Positions 1 to 5,416 of a stretch of 10,303 nucleotides of DNA are shown here, piece by piece. The stretch comes from SIG351 sp045627045. Its GTDB lineage: Bacteria; Bacillota; Clostridia; HGM11327. The position numbers and the translations under genes were made by a program. Position 1 is the stretch's first letter; each line of letters starts with the position of its first letter. The DNA lies in the NCBI GenBank assembly GCA_045627045.1, contig JAZQMY010000018.1:1-10303 (forward strand). Direction: 5' to 3'. The notes under the pieces are model-generated. The model saw only the letters and a program-made list of their open reading frames with translations. It was not told where the DNA came from and did not search any database.

Positions 1-36
1 AACATCATCCTCAAGAAGGGCGTAGTTAAGGAATAA
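1..36 (+). CDS. 3' end of an upstream gene (unidentified)
   Basis: Frame 1 reads eleven sense codons (NIILKKGVVKE) and then tandem TAA TAA stops. An intrinsic terminator follows 17 bases after the first stop. The other two forward frames also close with stops within the first 40 bases, but only this frame ends just before a terminator in the way a real gene does. The fragment is too short to assign a family. A lysine-rich tail is all that can be described. Confidence 0.45.
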   Translation, partial: NIILKKGVVKE

Positions 37-53
37 TAACTCATTTTGAGTCT

Positions 54-87
54 GACCCCGTCGGAGCAAATCCGATAGGGTCTTTTT
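54..87 (+). terminator. Intrinsic terminator of the upstream gene
   Basis: GACCC (54-58) pairs with GGGTC (78-82) and TCGGA (61-65) pairs with TCCGA (71-75). Between the two helices lie one G-U pair and one C-A mismatch, and the loop is GCAAA. Five T residues follow directly (83-87). This is a standard Rho-independent terminator and it separates the upstream gene from the next transcription unit. Confidence 0.9.
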
Positions 88-103
88 CTTTGCAAAATGC
101 ATA

Positions 104-132
104 TTGACAAAGACGGTTCAAAATGGTAAAAT
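104..132 (+). promoter_or_regulatory. Sigma-A promoter of the four-gene carbohydrate operon
   Basis: A perfect -35 box TTGACA (104-109) is followed, after exactly 17 bases, by TAAAAT (127-132), one mismatch from the -10 consensus. Predicted transcription starts near 139, about 20 bases before the first start codon. The leader is therefore short and leaves little room for a riboswitch. I see no convincing catabolite-response (cre) palindrome here. Confidence 0.8.
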
Positions 133-158
133 AGATAAAAATTATTTACGAGGCAAAT

Positions 159-1109
159 ATGACAGAATCTAAATCCTTTAAGCATCTGAAAACATGTAAA
201 TTATACCCAAGAAAGCCACTCAGGAAAATGGGAACGATTGCAGTTGACAGATGTGAATCCACACCGGTTGTTTTTAACGGAAGAATTCTCCGTATGGATG
301 TGGTTGACAGAAACAATTATCCGAATTGCTATTCACAGTTTTTCGATGCAATGACAAACGAGCCTGTTGGCGCAAAGCTTGCAGAGGGCTGTGTATTCCC
401 GTCTGCATATGCAGAAAACGGTACAGCTTATGTTATTACTCCACCGCAGACAGACGGAAGAGTGCTTTGTCTTTACGAATCAAAAGACCTTATAAACTGG
501 GAATCAAGAGAAATATTCCGTGCGCCGGAGGGCTGGACGCTCTTCAATACGTCTTTGTGCAAGTCTCCCGACGGCTACACGATCGCACTTGAGATAGGCG
601 GCTGCAACGATGTTGTAGGTGAGGCATTCACGATAGTATTTCTCCGTGCAAAGGCTGATGACATACACACATGGGAGCTTCTTGAGCCTCATGAGCATTG
701 CTTCACGCCTGAAAGGTATTCGGCTTGTCCTGTTATCAGATGGAGCAAGGGATATTATTATATGATTTATCTTGAAGAGCTTCCGCAGTGGAACTTTATG
801 CCGTATATTACAAGATCAAAGAATCTTATTGATTTTGAATCCGGAATAAGAAATCCTGTTCTTTGTCCTTCGGATGATGACAAGCTTTTCAGATTCCCGG
901 ATATGCTTACAGATGCAGAAAAGGAATACATTCTCGAAACACCGGACGTAAACAACAGTGATGTTGATATGTGTGAGCTCAACGGAAAGACTTATTTCGT
1001 ATACAGCTGGGGAATTCAGCTCGGCAAGGAGTTTATTGCCTGGGCAGAATATGACGGTCCGCTTGACGAATTCTTTGCTTCGTTCTACCCAATGGAGGAA
1101 AATAAATGA
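159..1109 (+). CDS. Cytoplasmic five-bladed beta-propeller, glycoside hydrolase-like (GH43/GH117/GH32-type fold)
   Basis: This 316-residue protein has no signal peptide or membrane segment. Blade-like repeats can be followed along it: residues 33-50 (ESTPVVFNGRIL), 78-115 ending YESKDLINWE, 130-175 ending HTWELL, 187-227 ending TRSKNLIDFE, and 265-306. The 'S-K-D/N-L-I-x-W/F-E' blade endings are typical of five-bladed propeller glycosidases (clans GH-F and GH-J, GH117, GH130). Candidate catalytic acids include D268, D270 and E273 in NNSDVDMCE of the last blade, but I cannot name the catalytic set. The start has GAGG at 150-153, five bases upstream of ATG. The stop overlaps the next start (ATGA), so the two proteins are probably made in step. 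The likely role is trimming of a short oligosaccharide inside the cell. A non-catalytic or phosphorolytic member of the fold is possible. Fold fairly sure, substrate unknown. Confidence 0.65.
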   Translation: MTESKSFKHLKTCKLYPRKPLRKMGTIAVDRCESTPVVFNGRILRMDVVDRNNYPNCYSQFFDAMTNEPVGAKLAEGCVFPSAYAENGTAYVITPPQTDGRVLCLYESKDLINWESREIFRAPEGWTLFNTSLCKSPDGYTIALEIGGCNDVVGEAFTIVFLRAKADDIHTWELLEPHEHCFTPERYSACPVIRWSKGYYYMIYLEELPQWNFMPYITRSKNLIDFESGIRNPVLCPSDDDKLFRFPDMLTDAEKEYILETPDVNNSDVDMCELNGKTYFVYSWGIQLGKEFIAWAEYDGPLDEFFASFYPMEENK

Positions 1110-2422
1110 TAGTATGTAACGAAAAACGCATCCGTCCTTTAGTGATAGATACAGAATTATTCAAGGAAAACGTACCTGCAAACAATATAATTCAGGAAGC
1201 ACTTGAAGCAAGCAATCACGTAGTGATACCGGAGCTTGATTTTCCGGTTCTTCTTGACAGACCTATAGTCCTTTCTTCAGGAAAGAGACTTTCTGTTGAT
1301 ACGAACACGGTTCTTCACCTTGCCGAAGGCACAGGCGGATGCTTTGTGAGAAATAAGAATCTCGTTGACGGAACACTTCACGAGGCCGTAATTGAAGAGC
1401 CTGATTCAAACATCATTATCGAAGGCGGCATCTGGGAGGGCGGCAAGAGAGGTTGCTCCGTAAACGATGACAATCCCGTTATGCACAATATGGGAGGCGC
1501 TCTTCTCGGCGTAATATTCTTTGAGAATTGCAGAAATTTTAAAATCAGGAACATTACCGTAAGACATTGCGAATTTGACGGAATACTTATAAATCTTTGT
1601 GAAAACTTCATAATAGAGGATATTTTCTTTGACGATCACTATAAGGACGGCGTTCATGTAAACGGCCCTGCTTATAACGGAACGATCAGAAGAATGCACG
1701 GCAAAGCAGGTGATGATTTTGTTGCACTCAACGCATGGGACTGGGAAGGCTCTGCCGTAAGCTATGGACCTATTGAAAACATAGTTGTTGAAGATATTAC
1801 CTGTGACGGAGGAGAAATCCGTCTTTTGCCGGGAAGAAAAACGTATAAGGACGGTTCAAAGACAGAATGCCCCATCAACAACACTTCATTCAATAGGATA
1901 AAAGGCATTTACACAATAAAGCTTTATCAGCAGCCAAACTGCTTCAATGACCTCACAGGTGCAAACGATAAATCCGAAATACCCGGTGATATCTGCAACG
2001 CAACATTTGATGACGTATCATTTGAAGGACTTTCCGTTGAAGGCTTCGGTGAAATTGAAGTCAATGCACTATTTGAGATCTGTGCTGACTGCAAGGGTCT
2101 CTCGATCAGAAACATAAAGGTCGCACTTGACAGAGAAGATTTTATCAGGAACGGACTTTTGCTTTCAAGAGTAGGCACAAAGAGCTCCACATGGAAGCAT
2201 GGAAGCTCAAATCCGAATGAATGGTGTGAGCTTTTCGATACGGATCTTATCTGCACTGCCGATAATGTTCACTTCTCAAACATCACATTCAACGGAATCG
2301 GATGCACAGACAAAGACACTCTTATCGGTGCAACAAAGCTCGAACCGAATCCTGATTATCCGAACACAACGCCAAAGGGCGGCACCGGCTATGGCATAAT
2401 CGGAACAGTCACGATTGATTGA
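1106..2422 (+). CDS. GH28-like right-handed parallel beta-helix protein (polygalacturonase-type glycosidase)
   Basis: This is a 438-residue protein without a signal peptide. It begins with the pectinase-type opening (ALEASNHVVIPELDF, then a run ending VLHLAEG) and continues as repeating beta-helix coils of the type 'NFKIRNITVRHCEFDGILI / ENFIIEDIFF'. Two central motifs resemble the GH28 active site: DGVHVNG at residues 181-187, in place of the family NTDGxx motif, and GDDFVALN at 202-209, matching G-D-D-x-x-A. D181, D203 and D204 are therefore the probable catalytic aspartates. The later GHG and RIK motifs of classical polygalacturonases are not obvious, so this is a divergent branch. Length fits GH28. 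GGAGG at 1094-1098 sits inside the preceding gene and the start overlaps its stop by four bases. Being cytoplasmic, it would act on imported oligosaccharides, perhaps galacturonate- or rhamnose-containing; that substrate is an inference. An epimerase or lyase on the same fold is the main alternative. Confidence 0.7.
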   Translation: MIVCNEKRIRPLVIDTELFKENVPANNIIQEALEASNHVVIPELDFPVLLDRPIVLSSGKRLSVDTNTVLHLAEGTGGCFVRNKNLVDGTLHEAVIEEPDSNIIIEGGIWEGGKRGCSVNDDNPVMHNMGGALLGVIFFENCRNFKIRNITVRHCEFDGILINLCENFIIEDIFFDDHYKDGVHVNGPAYNGTIRRMHGKAGDDFVALNAWDWEGSAVSYGPIENIVVEDITCDGGEIRLLPGRKTYKDGSKTECPINNTSFNRIKGIYTIKLYQQPNCFNDLTGANDKSEIPGDICNATFDDVSFEGLSVEGFGEIEVNALFEICADCKGLSIRNIKVALDREDFIRNGLLLSRVGTKSSTWKHGSSNPNEWCELFDTDLICTADNVHFSNITFNGIGCTDKDTLIGATKLEPNPDYPNTTPKGGTGYGIIGTVTID

Positions 2423-2432
2423 ATCAAATTAT

Positions 2433-3335
2433 ATGAAAAACGAATCAGTCAGAACCAGGGCGAGAATAATCACTTCTATGCTGATTTACGGTACAATAGG
2501 CATTTTCGTAAAATATACTGGATTGCCTTCAGGCGTAATAGCCGCCTGCCGTGGTCTGATCGGAGCATTATTCCTTGCAGGAGTAGCTTTCATAGGGAAG
2601 AACGGCTTTGATTTTGAAAAAGTCAGAAAGAGTTTTCTTATTCTGACCATTTCTGGAATCATGATGGGTTTTAACTGGGTGCTTCTGTTTGAAGCCTATA
2701 ATTACACAACAGTTGCAACAGCAACCCTGTGCTACTATTTTGCCCCGATATTTATAATTATCGCTTCGCCTTTTACATTAAAGGAGAAGCTCAGCACGAA
2801 AAAAGTAATCTGCGTTGCGGCAGCGCTTCTCGGTATGGTCTTCGTATCAGGCGTATTTCCGCAGGGAATTTCAGATATCTCGGAGCTGAATGGAATATTC
2901 TTCGGCATAGCCGCGGCACTTCTTTATGCAATGATTATCACGGTCAATAAGAAGCTTCCGGATGATCTCTCGGCAAATAACAGAACGGTGGTTCAGCTTG
3001 CTGCCGCAGGAACCGTAATGCTTATCTATTCACTTTTCAAGGGAGACTTTGCAAAAGCGGAATTCGGTATTCTGCCTGTTGTACTCCTTCTGATTATATG
3101 CATCGTGCATACAGGAATAGCTTATCAGATGTATTTCGGCTCCGTGAAGAAGCTCTCTGCCCAATCGGTTGCAATATACAGTTACATTGATCCTGTAACC
3201 GCAATTATTCTATCGGCATTGATACTGAATGAAAAAATGACTGTCTGGACAGCCGCAGGAGCAATAATTATTTTAGGCGCAACTTTTATCAGTGAAACTG
3301 AATTCGAGCTGCATAAAAAATCCAAAGGAGAATAA
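2433..3335 (+). CDS. EamA/DMT-superfamily transporter (RhaT/YdcZ-type permease)
   Basis: This 300-residue integral membrane protein has about ten hydrophobic helices in two homologous five-helix halves, roughly residues 11-140 and 152-288. The conserved DMT signatures are present in both: FNWVLLFEAYNYTTVATATL with CYYFAPIFIII and KEKL at 80-120, and YSYIDPVTAIILSALILNEK at 249-268. It ends in a charged cytoplasmic tail (KKSKGE). EamA proteins move small metabolites across the plasma membrane and many are exporters, but substrate cannot be predicted. I chose ATG 2433, ten bases after the upstream stop. An in-frame TTG at 2415 would add six residues and overlap the preceding gene, but neither start has a strong Shine-Dalgarno site, so translation probably depends on coupling to the gene before it. 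Its place behind two carbohydrate genes suggests a linked solute, not proven. Confidence 0.85.
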   Translation: MKNESVRTRARIITSMLIYGTIGIFVKYTGLPSGVIAACRGLIGALFLAGVAFIGKNGFDFEKVRKSFLILTISGIMMGFNWVLLFEAYNYTTVATATLCYYFAPIFIIIASPFTLKEKLSTKKVICVAAALLGMVFVSGVFPQGISDISELNGIFFGIAAALLYAMIITVNKKLPDDLSANNRTVVQLAAAGTVMLIYSLFKGDFAKAEFGILPVVLLLIICIVHTGIAYQMYFGSVKKLSAQSVAIYSYIDPVTAIILSALILNEKMTVWTAAGAIIILGATFISETEFELHKKSKGE

Positions 3336-3337
3336 AT

Positions 3338-4015
3338 ATGACTTACGAAATCAAGGGGATTCCTCTTCCGGTGGTGGAGTGCCATCTCGAAGCAAACGAA
3401 TCTGTAAAATGTGAATCAGGCTCAATGGGCTGGATGACATCCAATATGGAAATGACAACTTCAGGCGGCGGTCTCGGCAAAATGTTCTCAAGAGCATTTT
3501 CAGGTGAAAGTTTGTTCCAGAACATCTATACCGCAAAGGGTTCCGACGGATCGATAGCTTTTACATCATCTTTTCCCGGAAAAATCGTTGCAGTTGAGCT
3601 TTCTGACGGAAAAGAGCTCGTTTGCCAGAAATCAGCATTTCTTGCTTCAACAATGGGAATTGAGCTTTCAGTTTTCTTCCAGAAAAAGCTCGGTGCAGGC
3701 TTCTTTGGCGGAGAAGGCTTTGTTATGCAGAAAATTTCAGGAAACGGTACTGTATTTCTTGAATTCGACGGAGAAATAATAGAAAAAGAGCTTGCTGCAG
3801 GTGAAAAGCTCGTGCTTGACACGGGCTATCTAGCAATGATCGATGCAACCTGCAAGATAGATATCGAAAGCGTTAAGGGATTGAAGAATAAATTTCTCGG
3901 AGGCGAGGGCTGGTTCAATACAACCGTCACAGGCCCCGGAAAAGTATATATTCAGACGATGCCGGCTTGCAAGGTCGCAGGTACGCTCAAGCAGTATATT
4001 GTTACAGATAAATAA
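3338..4015 (+). CDS. AIM24 / TIGR00266 family protein of unknown function
   Basis: This 225-residue soluble protein has the family plan: short beta strands with glycine turns, an N-terminal LEANESVKCESGSMGWM segment, a glycine-rich stretch TTSGGGLGKMFSRAFSGES (about 40-58) and repeated GxGFFGGEGF and FLGGEGWFNTTVTGPGKVYI segments. Bacterial members share a double-stranded beta-helix-like fold with yeast AIM24, which is linked to mitochondrial inner-membrane organisation. The bacterial role is not established. There is no signal peptide or clear membrane helix. AAGGAG at 3325-3330 lies inside the end of the transporter gene, the start is two bases after that gene's stop, and a strong terminator follows. 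It is thus the last gene of the operon and tightly coupled to the transporter. Family assignment is confident, function open. Confidence 0.8.
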   Translation: MTYEIKGIPLPVVECHLEANESVKCESGSMGWMTSNMEMTTSGGGLGKMFSRAFSGESLFQNIYTAKGSDGSIAFTSSFPGKIVAVELSDGKELVCQKSAFLASTMGIELSVFFQKKLGAGFFGGEGFVMQKISGNGTVFLEFDGEIIEKELAAGEKLVLDTGYLAMIDATCKIDIESVKGLKNKFLGGEGWFNTTVTGPGKVYIQTMPACKVAGTLKQYIVTDK

Positions 4016-4018
4016 GAC

Positions 4019-4059
4019 AAAAGAGACTTTTCCGCGAAATATCGGTCAAGTCTCTTTTT
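4019..4059 (+). terminator. Intrinsic terminator ending the four-gene operon
   Basis: An 11-bp perfect stem forms between 4019-4029 (AAAAGAGACTT) and 4048-4058 (AAGTCTCTTTT), with an inner CCG/CGG helix (4032-4034 with 4043-4045). The descending arm runs into the T tract. It lies four bases after the AIM24-family stop codon and insulates this operon from the glycolytic cluster. Confidence 0.88.
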
Positions 4060-4135
4060 CATAAAAAATAAACCTTTTCTTATAGTAATATAATAGAATA
4101 ATTTGAGAAAAATAACTGTTTTTTATGAAAATCTA

Positions 4136-4163
4136 TTGCATATTTTGGAATTTGTGGTATAAT
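4136..4163 (+). promoter_or_regulatory. Promoter of the cggR-glycolysis operon (extended -10)
   Basis: TTGCAT (4136-4141) and a perfect TATAAT (4158-4163) are separated by 16 bases. TGG directly before TATAAT makes a TGn extended -10. Upstream sequence back to the terminator is very AT-rich and could serve as an UP element. Transcription should start near 4170, giving a leader of about 100 bases that holds the CggR operator. Apart from that operator, the stretch 4060-4271 contains nothing else I can assign. Confidence 0.85.
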
Positions 4164-4215
4164 ATAACATGTGCAGATTTGGTATCCAGATAAGCACGTA
4201 TCTTTTTACCTGATG

Positions 4216-4251
4216 TGGGACATAAAATATATTATTGGGACAAAACATGTC
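4216..4251 (+). promoter_or_regulatory. CggR operator (tandem repeat)
   Basis: The site reads TGGGAC-N6-TATA-N4-TGGGAC-N6-TGTC, with half-sites at 4216-4221 and 4236-4241, exactly 20 bases apart. The published Bacillus subtilis CggR target is CGGGAC-N6-TGTC-N4-CGGGAC-N6-TGTC, so spacing is identical and only a few bases differ (T for C at both half-site starts, TATA for the first TGTC). The downstream half is also an inverted repeat, GGGACA (4237-4242) with TGTCCC (4248-4253). It lies about 46-82 bases after the predicted transcription start, so bound CggR would block elongating polymerase more readily than promoter binding. Fructose-1,6-bisphosphate should relieve the block. Confidence 0.82.
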
Positions 4252-4261
4252 CCGTTCGTTT

Positions 4262-4266
4262 GGAGG
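4262..4266 (+). promoter_or_regulatory. Ribosome binding site that fixes the cggR start
   Basis: GGAGG lies five bases before ATG 4272. The longer reading frame from GTG 4215 would begin inside the operator and has no comparable site, so ATG 4272 is the start. Confidence 0.85.
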
Positions 4267-4271
4267 GAAGC

Positions 4272-5306
4272 ATGGGTATTCGTTTTGAGGTTCTTGAAGC
4301 GATGCTCCCTGAGGCCGTTGAAATCCTTAAGGAGAGGTACAAGCTGCTTGAATGTATTTCGTTGAAACAGCCGATCGGACGCCGTGCGCTCGCTCTGGAG
4401 TGTATGCTGACCGAAAGACGTGTTCGCAGTGAAACAGAAGTACTTCAGCTCAGCGGACTAGTTTCCATCGATTCAAACGGAATGAGCATAACCGATCAGG
4501 GGCTGACGGTCATGAGCGAGCTTTCCGAAGCTATGCGTGATTTGTTCGGCATAGAGAAAAAAGAAAAACTTATTGCAGAAGCCATGGGAATCAGAAAAGT
4601 CTGCATCTCCAAAGGAAACATCGAGGAGAGCGCAGTTTCGATGAAGAGCATGGGCAAAGCTGCCGCTGAGATACTCGATTCCATGATTATGGATGGCGAT
4701 ACAATCGCCGTCACAGGCGGAAGCACATTGAGATGCGTTGCAGATTCATTTGAAGCCAAAAAGCCGCACAGCGATATCAAGGTCGTTCCGGGCAGAGGCG
4801 GAATCGGCTCCGATCCTGCCATTCAGTCAAATACGATCGCATCAGTGCTTGCTTCAAGGCTCTCAGCAAAAACAGATATTCTTTATCTGCCTGATACGCT
4901 TGATCCGAGAATCGCCCGCACAATAATGCAGGAGCCCAATATCAAAAAGCTTATGGCAACTATCAAAAACGTCGATATGATTGTTTTCGGTATAGGCGTT
5001 GCCGATGAAATGGCTTTAAGAAGAGGCCTTCCGGCGCCGGTCATAGATATGATCGATCAGAGAGGTGCTGTCGGTGAGGCTTTCGGATACTACTTCAACG
5101 AAAACGGAGAAACAGTCTACCTGTCTCACACAATTGGTCTGACACTCGAAGAAATGAAAGGCATCGACAGAATCGTCGGAATTGCAGGCGGTGCAAAGAA
5201 AGCAAAAGCCATCCTTTCAGTTCTGAGAAATATCAGAAACACGGTTCTCGTAACGGACGAGAGTGCGGCTGATGAGCTTCTGAAGCTCCTCAACTGCAAA
5301 TTATAA
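4272..5306 (+). CDS. cggR: Central glycolytic genes regulator CggR (SorC/DeoR-type sugar-binding repressor)
   Basis: This is a 344-residue protein, close to the 340 of Bacillus subtilis CggR. Residues about 1-85 form the winged-helix DNA-binding part, including GRRALALECMLTERRVRSE and LSGLVSIDSNGMSITDQG. Residues about 90-344 form the NagB/RpiA-like sugar-phosphate domain. Effector-site residues sit at the same numbers I recall from B. subtilis studies: S151-T152 in TGGST (148-152), R175 in GRGGIG, R250, E269 and K310. It should therefore bind fructose-1,6-bisphosphate, which weakens its hold on DNA when sugar flux is high. It heads the gap-pgk-tpiA-gpmI-eno cluster and its operator lies in its own leader, so it is autoregulated. 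Codon use is less biased than in the enzymes downstream, fitting a low-abundance regulator. Confidence 0.93.
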   Translation: MGIRFEVLEAMLPEAVEILKERYKLLECISLKQPIGRRALALECMLTERRVRSETEVLQLSGLVSIDSNGMSITDQGLTVMSELSEAMRDLFGIEKKEKLIAEAMGIRKVCISKGNIEESAVSMKSMGKAAAEILDSMIMDGDTIAVTGGSTLRCVADSFEAKKPHSDIKVVPGRGGIGSDPAIQSNTIASVLASRLSAKTDILYLPDTLDPRIARTIMQEPNIKKLMATIKNVDMIVFGIGVADEMALRRGLPAPVIDMIDQRGAVGEAFGYYFNENGETVYLSHTIGLTLEEMKGIDRIVGIAGGAKKAKAILSVLRNIRNTVLVTDESAADELLKLLNCKL

Positions 5307-5322
5307 TTCACAGGAAGCTTTT

Positions 5323-5335
5323 CCGGTTTTACCGG
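5323..5335 (+). other. Small hairpin after cggR
   Basis: CCGGT (5323-5327) and ACCGG (5331-5335) can pair around a three-base loop, 17 bases after the cggR stop. No T run follows, so it is a poor terminator. In B. subtilis the cggR-gapA transcript is cut near the cggR 3' end and a stem-loop protects the gapA part. This hairpin could have a comparable role, but it is short and the comparison is an inference. Confidence 0.35.
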
Positions 5336-5343
5336 TTAATTGC

Positions 5344-5372
5344 TTACAAAGCAGCCATTTTTATGGTATAAT
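5344..5372 (+). promoter_or_regulatory. Internal promoter for gap (extended -10)
   Basis: A perfect TATAAT (5367-5372) is preceded by TGG, giving the same TGGTATAAT core as the cggR promoter. The -35 is weak: TTACAA (5344-5349) at 17-base spacing matches the consensus at only three positions, which an extended -10 can tolerate. Transcription would start near 5379, about 38 bases before gap, and would bypass the CggR operator. Confidence 0.65.
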
Positions 5373-5376
5373 TTTT

Positions 5377-5390
5377 GGGATATATATCCC
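5377..5390 (+). promoter_or_regulatory. Perfect 14-bp palindrome at the predicted gap transcription start
   Basis: GGGATATATATCCC is fully self-complementary and begins five bases after the TATAAT box, so it covers the predicted start point. It could be an operator that blocks initiation, or, if transcription starts at its first G residues, a 5'-terminal hairpin that protects the mRNA. It lacks the GGGAC-N6-TGTC pattern of the CggR site. The binding protein, if any, is unknown. Confidence 0.5.
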
Positions 5391-5400
5391 TATCATATTT

Positions 5401-5407
5401 AAGGAGG
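5401..5407 (+). promoter_or_regulatory. Ribosome binding site that fixes the gap start
   Basis: AAGGAGG, a near-perfect Shine-Dalgarno sequence, lies nine bases before ATG 5417. This rejects the in-frame TTG at 5375, which falls beside the -10 box. Confidence 0.9.
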
Positions 5408-5416
5408 ACATATAAT

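Noticed and set aside
2415..2432. TTG start adding six residues to the EamA transporter
   Set aside because: Possible through overlap with the preceding stop, but the extra residues are not part of the usual N terminus and ATG 2433 is also close enough for coupling. Kept only as an alternative.
4089..4094. Second TATAAT upstream of cggR
   Set aside because: No acceptable -35 box at 16-18 bases and no extended -10. The region is AT-rich enough to give this by chance. The promoter at 4136-4163 is far better.
4215..4271. In-frame 19-codon extension of CggR from GTG 4215
   Set aside because: It would be encoded by the operator itself, has no Shine-Dalgarno site, and makes the protein longer than the family. 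ATG 4272 has GGAGG at the right distance and aligns effector residues to the known numbering.
5323..5335. Hairpin after cggR as a terminator
   Set aside because: Only five base pairs and no T tract. Listed as a possible processing or stability element instead.
5377..5390. Palindrome at gap as a second CggR operator
   Set aside because: It lacks the GGGAC half-site with N6-TGTC and the 20-bp tandem period seen at 4216-4251.
5375..5416. In-frame TTG start 14 codons upstream of gap
   Set aside because: It lies almost on the -10 box, before the predicted transcription start is complete, and lacks a ribosome site. ATG 5417 has AAGGAGG and begins the standard GAPDH N terminus.
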